NCBI GenBank assembly: GCA_022823085.1
Contig: JAJDXV010000141.1
Coordinates: 62,001-126,000 of the forward strand
Direction: 5' to 3'
Source of the DNA: Candidatus Poribacteria bacterium
GTDB lineage: Bacteria; Poribacteria; WGA-4E; WGA-3G
DNA length: 64,000 nt
The first letter of the stretch is position 1; each line of letters begins with the position of its first letter. The position numbers were made by a program, and so were the translations under genes. This document shows, in pieces, positions 26,501-35,545 of this stretch. The notes under the pieces are model-generated. The model was not told the origin of the DNA, searched no databases, and saw nothing but the letters and a program-made list of their open reading frames with translations.

Positions 26501-26678
26501 GGTTTTTCTCCATTTTAGCGTCCAGATTATTATACCAAGGCAGGTTCAGTATAGGTTGCAGTAGGCATAGAGAGGAGACGACACTCGGACCCCATACTCC
26601 TCCATACTCAAATGAGCGGCAACTGATAACTGACTCTCTCTTATTGTATCACGAAAAGCGGCGTTGTTCAAATTAAAC

Positions 26679-26707
26679 TTGACAAATTTGTTTCTTTCTG
26701 ATACATT
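26679..26707 (+). promoter_or_regulatory. Sigma-70-type promoter P1
   Basis: TTGACA (26679-26684), 17-bp spacer, TACATT (26702-26707). The -35 box is perfect. Confidence 0.65.
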
Positions 26708-26739
26708 TTTATTAATTCTGTGGACACTACACTTTTTTC

Positions 26740-26769
26740 TTGAAATTTATACCTAAAAAGTGTTATAAT
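26740..26769 (+). promoter_or_regulatory. Sigma-70-type promoter P2
   Basis: TTGAAA (26740-26745), 18-bp spacer, TATAAT (26764-26769). The -10 box is perfect. It would give a leader of about 260 nt before the ATG at 27037. Confidence 0.65.
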
Positions 26770-27036
26770 TTACGAAAGTGTATTCTCTTATTGCCGCGCG
26801 GTGCCGTATACAACACTGCGAAGGGCTACAGAATCACACTGCTAACAGAAACCGACATCGGTTTACCGGTGGAACGTTAGCATCTAAATACGTGATTTGC
26901 ATTGCAGTACTGCTATCACTGGAAATAAATTCTGCAAGGTTTTACGGTTTTGAGAAGCGCGCTTCTTGCTCAAAGCCTGGTGCCTTGTGTCTATTAGTGA
27001 AATGAAAAATATATTGAAGAAGGAGATTTCATAGCT

Positions 27037-27759
27037 ATGAAAAAATTCGCAATCTTTATTACACTTGCCTTTGTCGTCATGATTTCGCCAGTGGCACTTG
27101 CACAAAACTGGCAACCGGCAGGTGATAACTGGATTGAAAAGTGGTGGGGACTCGACCTCGTAACGGAGACGGGTGGTTTCGGTACCTCCGCAGGGATTGA
27201 CTACCTCTCCGAAGGCACCGACGGCGCGATTACAAACGCTTCCGTTTCGACGCGCGAGGGCGCCGGAAAAACAGCGAATTTCGTTGTTAAATCAGTGTCG
27301 AATGGTGCTTTACTCGGCTGGTCTGTTATTACACTTGATATCGAAGATCAGAACAACATTTCCTCAAGTCACGGGTTCGCGGATGTCAATAATGTTACCT
27401 GGCACGGTATCATTGCCATCATTTCACCCGATGACCGGACAACCACAATGCACCCAGCACACGATGATCACGCACAGATCTGGGTCAACGGTGATATGGT
27501 GTACGATGTCCCTGACTGGACAGGCGGCGTACAATCGGTAACAACCCCGACAGAGATTCAGCTTCAGAAAGGTGAGAATTACCTGCACTACAAATGTGGT
27601 GAATCTGGTGGTGGAGATTATGTCAACCTCCGCTTTGAAGCGACGGACACCGACCTTCTCATCGCACCCACGTTGGATAATCGCTTCTTGGATATCCTTA
27701 CACCCGTTGAACCGAAAGGTAAACTTGCAACACAGTGGGCTGACCTCAAACGCCAATAA
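27037..27759 (+). CDS. Secreted protein of unknown function
   Basis: 240 residues. Clear signal peptide: MKKFAIFITLAFVVMISPVALA with cleavage after ALA before QNW. AAGGAG lies upstream. The mature part is beta-rich and aromatic, with HAQIWVNGDMVYDV followed by ENYLHYKCGE, a layout seen in secreted jelly-roll or sugar-binding modules, but I cannot assign a family. The C-terminal PVEPKGKLATQWADLKRQ resembles a recurring tail in secreted proteins of this kind of genome. Two strong promoters and a bidirectional terminator bracket it, so it is probably a well-expressed single gene. Confidence 0.8.
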   Translation: MKKFAIFITLAFVVMISPVALAQNWQPAGDNWIEKWWGLDLVTETGGFGTSAGIDYLSEGTDGAITNASVSTREGAGKTANFVVKSVSNGALLGWSVITLDIEDQNNISSSHGFADVNNVTWHGIIAIISPDDRTTTMHPAHDDHAQIWVNGDMVYDVPDWTGGVQSVTTPTEIQLQKGENYLHYKCGESGGGDYVNLRFEATDTDLLIAPTLDNRFLDILTPVEPKGKLATQWADLKRQ

Positions 27760-27773
27760 CGCTTAGCGTTAAT

Positions 27774-27892
27774 AGGACTTACGCACTTTTGACTGTAAGT
27801 GGTTCTGTTAGAAGAAATTTGTCTGAAAACACGGCATTCTTGTGTCACAAACTAACAGTTTGTGGTACAAAAGAGCGGCGTGCGTAAGTCTT
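27774..27892. repeat. ~119-bp terminal-inverted-repeat element, copy B
   Basis: Begins AGGACTTACGC, ends GCGTAAGTCTT. Internal perfect hairpin CACAAACT AAC AGTTTGTG. Sits between the secreted-protein stop and the bidirectional terminator. Confidence 0.9.
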
Positions 27893-27900
27893 AGCTAATA

Positions 27901-27935
27901 AAAAACCCGTATCCGATTTCGGATACGGGTTTTTT
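27901..27935. terminator. Bidirectional rho-independent terminator
   Basis: A perfect 16-bp stem (AAAAACCCGTATCCGA and its complement, 27901-27916 with 27919-27934) around a two-base TT loop, with A-run on one side and T-run on the other. It serves both the secreted-protein gene and the convergent UnbV gene. Confidence 0.95.
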
Positions 27936-27960
27936 GTTGTCTAACGCCGTCTGGAATGGT

Positions 27961-29613
27961 TTATTTTTCTGATTCTACAATCGTCAGATACTGATTGATA
28001 GTTACATCTTTTACTTCTTGGGTTGCCCCGCCATGCCATACAATCGTAATCTGTTCGATATGCGTGTTTGCTCCTAAACCGAACAGCAATCGCGTATCGC
28101 TCCCTGACGCGTAACTTGAACCGCTCTTCACTGCTTTTATCTGCGTCGTCGCCCCTGCTACGACCGTAACTTTCGCGCCAATTCCGTCCCGGTTACTTCG
28201 GCTGCCGATGAGTTTAATGCCGATCCAATTCTGCGTGTTCCCACCGTCATTTTGAAGCAAAACGGCACGCTGATTGGAATTCATGACGACAATATCGGTA
28301 TCACCGTCGTTATCGTAGTCTGCAGTCGCAGCGGCTCTTCCGACGAGTGCCTTTGTGAAATAATCTCCGGCACTTTCTGATATATCTGTGTAGGTCCCGT
28401 CGCTACGATTTTGAAATATCTGGTCGCGTTGTGCATAAGTCTCATGGTCCATCAGGATTTCGATAACATCTTGCGGATGTCCGTTTGCACAGAACAGGTC
28501 GAGATCGCTGTCGTTATCATAATCGAGAAAGATCGGACTAAAGCCGACAAAGGGTAAAGTCGGTTGTCGCAATCCGCTGTCCGCTGTCGTATCGAGAAAA
28601 AGGAGTCCTTCTTCATTCTTATAGAGGGTTGCCTTCTCGGAATTCGCAACAATCAGGTCGAACCACCCGTCGCCGTTATAATCACCGCAATCTACTCCCA
28701 TGGAGCCTTCAGCGACACCGCCTTCGTCATATCCGACACCGATGAACAGGCTCTCGTCGGTAAAAGTGCCGTCGCCGTTGTTATGATATAAGAAATTACG
28801 GTTGGTATCGTTGGTGACGTAAATATCTGGGAACCCATCGTTGTCGTAGTCACAAGCGACAGCTGCCATACCTCTTCCCTCAGTTGGATTTATGACCCCT
28901 GCTGTCTCTGCGATATTGGTAAATGTACCGTCGCCGTTATTTTGATAAAGCACATCCGGGGTTCCCTCGTAGCTGCGCGGGTGTCCGTAACCGACAATAC
29001 CTTTAAAAGTCGTGACCGGCATCGACAGTTCATACACCAGATAGTTGACGACAAAGATGTCCAGATCACCATCTACATCGAAATCGAGATAGACGGCTGC
29101 GATCCCCCAAAGGTCGTTATCAACACCAGCGATTTCAGTAATATCGGTAAAAGTGCCGTCGCCGTTGTTCCGGTAAAGCACATCGCCTCCGAAGTTTGCG
29201 ACATAGAGATCCGCATCACCATCGTTGTCAATATCGCCTGCGGATGCTGCCATCCCATATCCGGTATCTCCTGTACCCGATGCCGTCGTCACATCTGTGA
29301 ACCGTCCATCACCATCATTACGGTAGAGTAGATTCCCGTGTTGTGCCTGCCTGTCGTTTTGATTCTCTTGCGGAATATTCCCACTGTTCACGAAATAGAG
29401 GTCGGCATCGCCGTCACTGTCGTAATCGAAAAAAACAGCACCGGAACCCATCGTCTCAATGATGTGCTTGTGGTCGGTTTTACCGTTGCTGTGTTTGAAG
29501 TGGATTCGTGCCTCTTCGGTAACGTCCACAAAGATAGGTGATTGCGCGGCACTACTCCCAATAAGTATGAGAGAAAAAAGCAGATAGAATTGTAGGAAAG
29601 ACTTAGGAAGCAT
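27961..29613 (-). CDS. FG-GAP/VCBS-repeat protein with ASPIC/UnbV C-terminus
   Basis: 550 residues with a signal peptide (FLQFYLLFSLILIGSSAAQ). Many FG-GAP units with calcium-binding DxDxDGDxD loops (DYDSDGDADLY, DIDNDGDADLY, DFDVDGDLDIF and more), forming an integrin-like beta-propeller. The last ~90 residues carry the ASPIC/UnbV domain (WIGIKLIGSRSNRDGIGAKV and SGSDTRLLFGLG). Secreted or surface-exposed; related CRTAC1-like proteins are thought to act in adhesion or carbohydrate contact, with no enzymatic activity known. Convergent with the secreted-protein gene. The FGE-like gene lies nine bases upstream on the same strand, a likely operon. Confidence 0.92.
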   Translation of the reverse strand: MLPKSFLQFYLLFSLILIGSSAAQSPIFVDVTEEARIHFKHSNGKTDHKHIIETMGSGAVFFDYDSDGDADLYFVNSGNIPQENQNDRQAQHGNLLYRNDGDGRFTDVTTASGTGDTGYGMAASAGDIDNDGDADLYVANFGGDVLYRNNGDGTFTDITEIAGVDNDLWGIAAVYLDFDVDGDLDIFVVNYLVYELSMPVTTFKGIVGYGHPRSYEGTPDVLYQNNGDGTFTNIAETAGVINPTEGRGMAAVACDYDNDGFPDIYVTNDTNRNFLYHNNGDGTFTDESLFIGVGYDEGGVAEGSMGVDCGDYNGDGWFDLIVANSEKATLYKNEEGLLFLDTTADSGLRQPTLPFVGFSPIFLDYDNDSDLDLFCANGHPQDVIEILMDHETYAQRDQIFQNRSDGTYTDISESAGDYFTKALVGRAAATADYDNDGDTDIVVMNSNQRAVLLQNDGGNTQNWIGIKLIGSRSNRDGIGAKVTVVAGATTQIKAVKSGSSYASGSDTRLLFGLGANTHIEQITIVWHGGATQEVKDVTINQYLTIVESEK

Positions 29614-29622
29614 TGTATAGGG

Positions 29623-30426
29623 TTATTTTTTTCGTTTTTCTGCGGTTTTTGCCAGTCGAAACCCCACAAATGAGGTTTTCAGGTTCGGATAGAAATAGAA
29701 CCGGAACGTCGTGCTGCATCGAGCAATTTTGTCAATCCAAGAGCCACCGCGTATGACGCGCCAGCTCCCGACATCCGGGCCTGTCGGATTCATCTTCGGG
29801 CGTTTCGCCGCCGCTTGAGAACTGTACCCGTAATAGACATCGCTATACCAATCCGCTGTCCATTCCCAGACGTTCCCTGCCATATCCATCACGCCGTAGT
29901 AACTCTTGCCTTTCGGAAAGCTACCGACAGGGGCAAGGCGATTCTGGTAGCCGTCATCCTCGGCAGCGGTATTCGCATAAGGTTCGACTGCGTTTCCCCA
30001 GGGCCAGACTCTATCGGTGTAACCGCGCGCTGCTTTTTCCCACTCCGCTTCGGTTGGGAGTCGCATCCCTTTCCATGCGGCATAGGCGTTCGCATCGTGC
30101 CACGAAACACCGACAACGGGGTGGTTCGGAAACTGTTCCGCGCGCGCATGCCAGTCGCCGATCTCTGGGAGATGCGTAAAGTTCTCAGGGGTCCGTGCAG
30201 CGTCGGTTTGTTGCTTCCAAAATTCGTAGTACTCGGCGTTTGTGACCTCATATTTTCCGATGTAATAGGCATCAAGATAGACCTTGTGTTTCGGTTTCTC
30301 ATCGGCGGCGCGGGTGTCGCTGCCCATTGTAAACGTGCCGGCAGGGATGAGGATCATCTCCTCTGCGGCTTCTACATACACACAGAGCGCGAGTCCAAAA
30401 AGCAAAATAGAGAGATACCGTGCCAT
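29623..30426 (-). CDS. Formylglycine-generating-enzyme-like (SUMF1-domain) protein, exported
   Basis: 267 residues from ATG 30426; the open frame upstream of it is not coding. Signal peptide MARYLSILLFGLALCVYVEA. The SUMF1 domain is complete: IPAGTFTMGSD, RLPTEAEWEKAARG, DMAGNVWEWTADWY, RVIRGGSWIDKIARC. In true formylglycine enzymes two cysteines five residues apart hold copper after GGSW/F; here the first is Asp and only the second cysteine remains. It is therefore probably not an active sulfatase activator but a structural or other SUMF1-fold protein. Operon with the TPR gene upstream and the UnbV gene downstream. Confidence 0.85.
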   Translation of the reverse strand: MARYLSILLFGLALCVYVEAAEEMILIPAGTFTMGSDTRAADEKPKHKVYLDAYYIGKYEVTNAEYYEFWKQQTDAARTPENFTHLPEIGDWHARAEQFPNHPVVGVSWHDANAYAAWKGMRLPTEAEWEKAARGYTDRVWPWGNAVEPYANTAAEDDGYQNRLAPVGSFPKGKSYYGVMDMAGNVWEWTADWYSDVYYGYSSQAAAKRPKMNPTGPDVGSWRVIRGGSWIDKIARCSTTFRFYFYPNLKTSFVGFRLAKTAEKRKK

Positions 30427-30508
30427 AATACTGAGCGGACTATTTCCAAAGCACCATTGCTGAAGCGGTTTGAACCCCCGTTTTGATGTAATGCCGATAT
30501 TGATCGGA

Positions 30509-31687
30509 CTATTTCTGTTTTGATTTCTGGAGAGATAAAAAGTGTTCATAAGCGCGGTAGTGCTCCTGCGCGAGTTTCTGGTTACCGAGACTCCGATATA
30601 ATTTTGAGAGGTTAAGATGATAGTAGGGTTGCTCACTGTCGAGCTCAACCGCTTTTTGAAAGGCGATAAGCGCGTTTTTCTGGTCGCCTTGCATCGCGTA
30701 CGTACTGCCGAGCGTGTTGTAGAGAATCGCTTCATTCGGACGCAACTGGACGGCTCTTTTGGCGGCTTGTGCCGCGTGTTTCGGGTAGTTTAGATTCATA
30801 AACGCTCGACTGAGACCGTGATGAAAATCGGCATTGTTCGGTGCGAGTTCAATACATCTCTGAAACGTCTGTACCGCTTGACCGTAGTTTTGCTGGTTCA
30901 TCAACACGGTGGCTAAACCTGTCCACGCTTCGAGATTCTTCGGTTCTGCGTGTGTCAGCCGCGTGAGACGCTCGTATTCGGCGTATTCCTTTTGTAACTG
31001 CTGATAAATTTGCATCTCGGCTCTGCTTTTCTCACGGTCGCCCAAGCGGAGGTATGCTGTCCCGAGTCCGTAGTGCGGTTCCGCGTAACGTCCGGGTCCG
31101 AATGTAAGTGCCTGTTTGAAGTTTTCAATCGCTGCGGTGTATTCTTTTAAATTGAGTTGTGCCGTGCCGAGTTCATAGTACGTCCCCGCTGCTTGTGGTT
31201 TCAATTCAAGTGCCTTTGTCAAGACCGGGACTGCCGCTACATACTGACGGAGTTTGACAAACGACTTGCCGAGGACTTCATAGCCGCGTGCGTGTTGCGG
31301 TGAAAGTTCGACGACCCGTTCTAATACCGGCACTGCATCCGCCCATTTATCGAGCCTGAAATAGACAACACCGAGCGAATAGAGTGCCTCAATATTGTCC
31401 GGCATTAGTGCTAAAGAGCGTTGGTAGCTTTCGGCGGCTTGGTTCCAGAATTGTTCTTGTGTGTATGCCATGCCGAGGTAGTGGAGGACTTCAGCCTGAT
31501 CGGGTTCGAGTGTCAACGCGGCTTCAAACTCGGAGATAGCCTTCTGGTTGCTGCCTTGGAACATGAAGGCGAACCCCTGTTCTACATGCTGGACATATTT
31601 ACTATGGTCGTTACCTTTCTCGGCAACAGCATTAAAGAACGGGATACAGAACCAGAGAAAGATAGTAATTGTTAACAAATTTCGCAT
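30509..31687 (-). CDS. Exported TPR-repeat protein
   Basis: 392 residues from ATG 31687, giving the signal peptide MRNLLTITIFLWFCIPFFNAVA. A longer frame to 31876 exists but its extra N-terminus is translated from a mobile repeat (copy C) and is rejected. At least ten tetratricopeptide units follow, with the normal 34-residue spacing (for example LALMPDNIEALYSLGVVYFR). Such proteins act as protein-binding scaffolds in the periplasm. The operon continues with the FGE-like and UnbV proteins, so all three products are exported. Confidence 0.9.
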   Translation of the reverse strand: MRNLLTITIFLWFCIPFFNAVAEKGNDHSKYVQHVEQGFAFMFQGSNQKAISEFEAALTLEPDQAEVLHYLGMAYTQEQFWNQAAESYQRSLALMPDNIEALYSLGVVYFRLDKWADAVPVLERVVELSPQHARGYEVLGKSFVKLRQYVAAVPVLTKALELKPQAAGTYYELGTAQLNLKEYTAAIENFKQALTFGPGRYAEPHYGLGTAYLRLGDREKSRAEMQIYQQLQKEYAEYERLTRLTHAEPKNLEAWTGLATVLMNQQNYGQAVQTFQRCIELAPNNADFHHGLSRAFMNLNYPKHAAQAAKRAVQLRPNEAILYNTLGSTYAMQGDQKNALIAFQKAVELDSEQPYYHLNLSKLYRSLGNQKLAQEHYRAYEHFLSLQKSKQK

Positions 31688-32040
31688 TTGGCTGTCCAAA
31701 AATTTCGTGATACAATTTCCATTGCAGGGTTTTTGCTGGGGTGTTTCTTTAGGGTTTGTAACCCCGTCTTCTGTAGATGTATCGTTAATTGTAGATTTCA
31801 CAGGACTTACGCAATTTTGCCTGCAGCCTGCTCTGTTAGATGAGATTTCTCGGCAAACATAGCGTTTCTGTGGCACAATCTAACAGATTGTGGTACAAAA
31901 GAGCATCGTGCGTAAGTCCTATTTCACTATAAATGTTAACGCTACTTCCGGAAATTGTCAAGTTTTTCATAGAGAAAAAGCAGAATCGGTGTTATACTGT
32001 GCAGAAAATATTCAGTTAGAAACGAGGAATCAAAACAAGT
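31688..32040. other. Divergent intergenic region with repeat copy C
   Basis: 353 bp between the TPR gene and the sialidase-like gene. One third is the 119-bp repeat; the rest has a TATACT box near 31993 suitable for the right-hand gene, without a good -35. Confidence 0.6.
31802..31920. mobile_element. ~119-bp terminal-inverted-repeat element, copy C, with 7-bp target duplication
   Basis: Begins AGGACTTACGC, ends GCGTAAGTCCT, and is flanked on both sides by ATTTCAC (31795-31801 and 31921-31927), which shows that it moved by transposition. Internal hairpin CACAATCT AAC AGATTGTG: compared with copy B one base in each arm has changed so that pairing is kept. Confidence 0.92.
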
Positions 32041-33129
32041 ATGCAACAAGTTACAATTTATCGTGAGCTGGGCAGATTTGCTGGTTGGCCGGCGAATTAC
32101 GGGATTTGGGCGTGGGAGAACGAGATCGTCGTGGGGTTCACTGTCGGGTATCACAAATCAGATGCCGGGTTCCACCGACGCGACCGAGATAAACCCTTTG
32201 TCGGGATGCAAGGACGCAGCTTAGATGGCGGCGAGACATGGCAGGTCTCCGAAACACCGTGTTATCTCCCTTCAAGAGGTACGCTCTCCGCGGATGAACA
32301 TGTCGAAGAACGGCTTCGGTTGGAATCAGAGGCAACATTCAATTCACCGCGCCGTGTCGATTTTACACACCCAGATTTCGCTATGATGTGCAGTAGATCC
32401 GGGTTGAGAACCGGTGCCTACTCATGGTTTTATACCTCTACGGATCGGTGCAACAGTTGGGACGGCCCCTTCAAACTGCCGATGTTCGGATATACCGGTA
32501 TCGCAGCAAGAACGGACTACCTGGTCTCTAATTCGGATGAGTGCTTGGTGTTCCTGACTGCATCAAAATCAAACGGTGAAGAAGGTTTGGTATTCTGTGC
32601 GAAGACAACCGACGGCGGCGAATCGTTCTCACTGCTGTCTCAGATTGGGCCGGAGCCGGAAGGGTTCGCGATTATGCCTGCAAGCGTTCGGCTATCGGCG
32701 TCGCAGATTTTAGTCGCCGTCCGGTGCCGCGGCAGAGGCAACGAATCAGGATCGGATTGGGCAGAACGACAAAATTGGATTGATCTCTACGGTTCTGATG
32801 ATAACGGACAGACATGGAATTACATAAACCGGCCGGTAGAAGATACCGGAAGTGGCGGAAACCCACCGACGCTGACGCTCCTGCATGACGGCAGACTCTG
32901 TCTTATCTACGGCTATCGGGATGCCCCGCATCGGATCTGCGCGAAGTTGAGCAGCGATGCCGGCAAAAGTTGGAGTGAGGAGATCGTCTTACGCGATAAT
33001 GGTGGCGACCACGACATCGGTTACCCGAGAACTGTCCAACGTCCTGATGGTACGCTGGTAACCGTCTACTATTTTGATGAGGAACCGGACGGTGAACGGT
33101 TTATCGAGGCGACGTTGTGGAAACCGTAG
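32041..33129 (+). CDS. Sialidase-like BNR/Asp-box propeller protein
   Basis: 362 residues, GAGGAA upstream. At least five Asp-box-like turns are seen: SLDGGETW, STDRCNSW, TTDGGESF, SDDNGQTW and SSDAGKSW, spaced as blades of a six-bladed propeller. This is the exo-alpha-sialidase superfamily fold. No signal peptide is visible. The arginine triad expected of a working sialidase cannot be assigned with confidence, so the reaction (glycan hydrolysis or only binding) is open. Convergent with the PQQ-propeller gene, seven bases apart. Confidence 0.82.
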   Translation: MQQVTIYRELGRFAGWPANYGIWAWENEIVVGFTVGYHKSDAGFHRRDRDKPFVGMQGRSLDGGETWQVSETPCYLPSRGTLSADEHVEERLRLESEATFNSPRRVDFTHPDFAMMCSRSGLRTGAYSWFYTSTDRCNSWDGPFKLPMFGYTGIAARTDYLVSNSDECLVFLTASKSNGEEGLVFCAKTTDGGESFSLLSQIGPEPEGFAIMPASVRLSASQILVAVRCRGRGNESGSDWAERQNWIDLYGSDDNGQTWNYINRPVEDTGSGGNPPTLTLLHDGRLCLIYGYRDAPHRICAKLSSDAGKSWSEEIVLRDNGGDHDIGYPRTVQRPDGTLVTVYYFDEEPDGERFIEATLWKP

Positions 33130-33136
33130 TGTTCTG

Positions 33137-34471
33137 TTAATTTGAACGTAGATTAAAGCAGACGAGGCGATCTTTGCCACGGATGTAGAGATAACCGTCT
33201 GCTAATACGGGGGCTGCCCAAGCGGGATATTTCACTAACTGCTTACCGTTTTCGTCTCTCAGTGAGGGGAGCTGTGAAATTACCTCTAATTTTTCTGGCG
33301 TGCATCTGAGTCGCATCAAACGTCCGTACTCGCCGAGATAGATAAAATAGCCGTTCACCCAGAGCAGCGAGGCGCGCTCGTCAACGCGTTGCGACCACGC
33401 GACTTTACCTGTTTTGAGTTCTACACAACGGAGTTCGGCACCGTTCGGGTGTTGTCCGCTACAGGCGTAGAGGTACCCATCATGATGGAGGGCGGTGTTC
33501 CAATGCAACTCAAGCGATTTGTTTCGGCGTAAGGCACGATCTTTCCAAACGATCTCATAACCGCCCGGATGCACCTTTAGGACTGAACTCCCGATGCCGT
33601 ACGACTCGCTAATAAAGACATGGTCGCCAGCGACAACCGGACTCGATGCATTGACGGATTCGATTTTAGGATGTCGCCACGGGTAGTGGAAGTCTATCTT
33701 GCCGGTATCGGGTTCAAAACCGACGAGTCCGCCACGGAGAAATGCGAACCCCCAACGCCGTCCATCAATCGTGTTAAAAACGGGACTTGCATAACTCGCG
33801 AGTTCATCGGCGATCTGGTAAACAACTTCACCGGTGTACTTATTAAAAGCGACGATGCCGCTCCCGTTCGGCTCTGGTTTACCGTTCGCTGCCCAAATAT
33901 CTTTCGGACTGCCGGGTGGTGAGCCGCCTATCTGGACGATGAGCAGCTCGCCTTCAACAGCCGGTGTCGAAGCAACACCGAAAAAGTTTTGCACGACGTT
34001 AAACTGTTCCGCCGTGTCAACCTTCCACAACGCTTTGCCGTCTGAGGCACGGACGCAGTGTAGCATTCCCTCAGCACCGAAGATATAGACACGGTCATCG
34101 TCAACAACAGGACAGCACCGCGGGCCGTTGTTGTAGCCGTACATATCTTCGTAGGCTGTCGGGTATTCAAACCGCCAGCGTTCATCGCCGGTCGCGCTTT
34201 CCATACAGGTGAGCCGTGCCATATCGCCGTGACGTGCGAAGATAAACACCTGTCCGTTGGCAATGGTAGGGGCACCGTAACTCGTCCCAATCTGTTTGTA
34301 CCAGACGATCGGCGGACCCGTTTTATCCCACGGATGGATGTCTATCTTCTCCAACGATTTACCGTTCCGTTCTGGACCGAGGAAGTCGTTCCAATCGGCG
34401 GCATAAGCTCCTGCTATCCCAAGCGATAGAAAGGTCAAGAGGAGCAAGAAAACGCGCGTGAAGGTTCTCAC
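33137..34471 (-). CDS. Exported PQQ-type beta-propeller protein
   Basis: 444 residues. Signal peptide ending AGAYA before ADWNDFLGPERNG, the common opening of outer-membrane-lipoprotein or quinoprotein-like propellers in planctomycete-type genomes. Repeats such as VRASDGKALWKVD, FNKYTGEVVYQIAD and ELKTGKVAWSQRVD are PQQ-propeller (YVTN/tryptophan-docking) units. No PQQ-dehydrogenase catalytic acid is evident, so it may be non-enzymatic. Its ATG overlaps the stop of the mannonate dehydratase gene (ATGA, 34468-34471): the two are translationally coupled. Confidence 0.87.
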   Translation of the reverse strand: MRTFTRVFLLLLTFLSLGIAGAYAADWNDFLGPERNGKSLEKIDIHPWDKTGPPIVWYKQIGTSYGAPTIANGQVFIFARHGDMARLTCMESATGDERWRFEYPTAYEDMYGYNNGPRCCPVVDDDRVYIFGAEGMLHCVRASDGKALWKVDTAEQFNVVQNFFGVASTPAVEGELLIVQIGGSPPGSPKDIWAANGKPEPNGSGIVAFNKYTGEVVYQIADELASYASPVFNTIDGRRWGFAFLRGGLVGFEPDTGKIDFHYPWRHPKIESVNASSPVVAGDHVFISESYGIGSSVLKVHPGGYEIVWKDRALRRNKSLELHWNTALHHDGYLYACSGQHPNGAELRCVELKTGKVAWSQRVDERASLLWVNGYFIYLGEYGRLMRLRCTPEKLEVISQLPSLRDENGKQLVKYPAWAAPVLADGYLYIRGKDRLVCFNLRSN

Positions 34472-35487
34472 GCCGCGATCTCCTCGTTGGCGCGTTTCAC
34501 AAGCGCGTTCATGTAGGCGATCGTATAAGCCGTACCGACGCGATGGTCACCCGCCATGCTCGGAATGTGGTCCGGGATTAGCACGCCGTTGAAGTCCACT
34601 TCACGGAGTGCCTTCGCCACGTGGTACATATCCTGATAGCCGTTATCGACGAAGGTTTCAACGAAATGCGGGAGCGGTTGATCGACATTGCGGAAATGGA
34701 CTTTGAAAATCTTGTCGCGTTCGCCGAAATAACGGATGGATTCGATGACATCTTTACCCATCAAATCGCCACCTTCTAACCAGCAACCGACACAGAAACA
34801 CATCCCGACGTTCGGGCTATCGGCGATTTCAAGGGCGCGTTTGTAGCCTTCAAAACTGCTGAAAATACACCTCGGAATTCCAGCGAGATTCAGTGCTGGT
34901 GGATCGTCGGGATGGATGCCGATCATCACACCTGCCTCTTCAGCGACGGGTGCTGCTTGCTTGATGAAGTAGGTGTAATTGTCCCAGAGTTCCTCTTCGG
35001 CGTATTCGCGATCGTGTGAGAGCGGCATCTTATATTTGTTGCCACCCCAGTGTCCCTCTTGAGCGGTTTCAAGGTTGAAACCCCTTGCACTTGCACCCCC
35101 GCGTGTCGTCTCGCGTTCGGTACTCCAGATACCGTTACCCATGTGTGCGTAGGTTGTATACGGAATCCCCGCTCTGCCGAGATCACGGATGTACTGTTTG
35201 TACTGTTCGACCTTCGCGTCACGGTTCTCCAAGTTCAGCACGATTGCGTCCTGATTGTGGACATCGCTGTTGCCGAACCCGTAGATTTTGAGTCCCGCGT
35301 TCTCGAAAATCTCGCGGCGGCTCATGAAATAGTCGTAGTTCGCATTTTCACCGTTCGTCCAGAGAACAACATAATCAACGTCCATCTGTTTCGCGAACTG
35401 TAAATCTGCTTCACTCGGTTCCGGCGACATCTGTGCCGTAACTTTCATGCCGGGTTCAATATTGCGGAGTGGACTCTGATGTGCCAT
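34468..35487 (-). CDS. uxuA: Mannonate dehydratase
   Basis: 339 residues; ATG with GGAGG eight bases upstream. TIM-barrel mannonate dehydratase (UxuA family): the metal-binding region GIHPDDPP (near residue 190), then CFCVGCWLEGG and KIFKVHFRNV, and the C-terminal LIPDHIPSM. It removes water from D-mannonate to give 2-keto-3-deoxygluconate in hexuronate breakdown. The sequence is a little shorter than the E. coli enzyme. A KDG-kinase-like protein is encoded at 8728-9771 but not next to it. The downstream partner is a coupled PQQ-type propeller. Confidence 0.88.
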   Translation of the reverse strand: MAHQSPLRNIEPGMKVTAQMSPEPSEADLQFAKQMDVDYVVLWTNGENANYDYFMSRREIFENAGLKIYGFGNSDVHNQDAIVLNLENRDAKVEQYKQYIRDLGRAGIPYTTYAHMGNGIWSTERETTRGGASARGFNLETAQEGHWGGNKYKMPLSHDREYAEEELWDNYTYFIKQAAPVAEEAGVMIGIHPDDPPALNLAGIPRCIFSSFEGYKRALEIADSPNVGMCFCVGCWLEGGDLMGKDVIESIRYFGERDKIFKVHFRNVDQPLPHFVETFVDNGYQDMYHVAKALREVDFNGVLIPDHIPSMAGDHRVGTAYTIAYMNALVKRANEEIAA

Positions 35488-35545
35488 TTTGTGCCTCCAT
35501 TTGTTAGTGGCTATCGGTTTTCGGCTGATGGCTGACGGCTAATAA

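Larger units (their letters stand above)
26501..27036. other. Intergenic region with two tandem promoters
   Basis: No coding frame of merit. Holds the divergent start region of the vWA gene, two sigma-70-like promoters facing right (next two entries) and a leader of about 260 bases before the secreted-protein gene. I see no known riboswitch in the leader. Confidence 0.6.

Noticed and set aside
29815-30486. Plus-strand frame of 223 codons
   Set aside because: Antisense to the SUMF1-domain gene, which is complete and has a signal peptide.
30427-30735. N-terminal extension of the FGE-like protein to 30735
   Set aside because: It overlaps the end of the TPR gene, lacks homology, and would bury the signal peptide starting at 30426.
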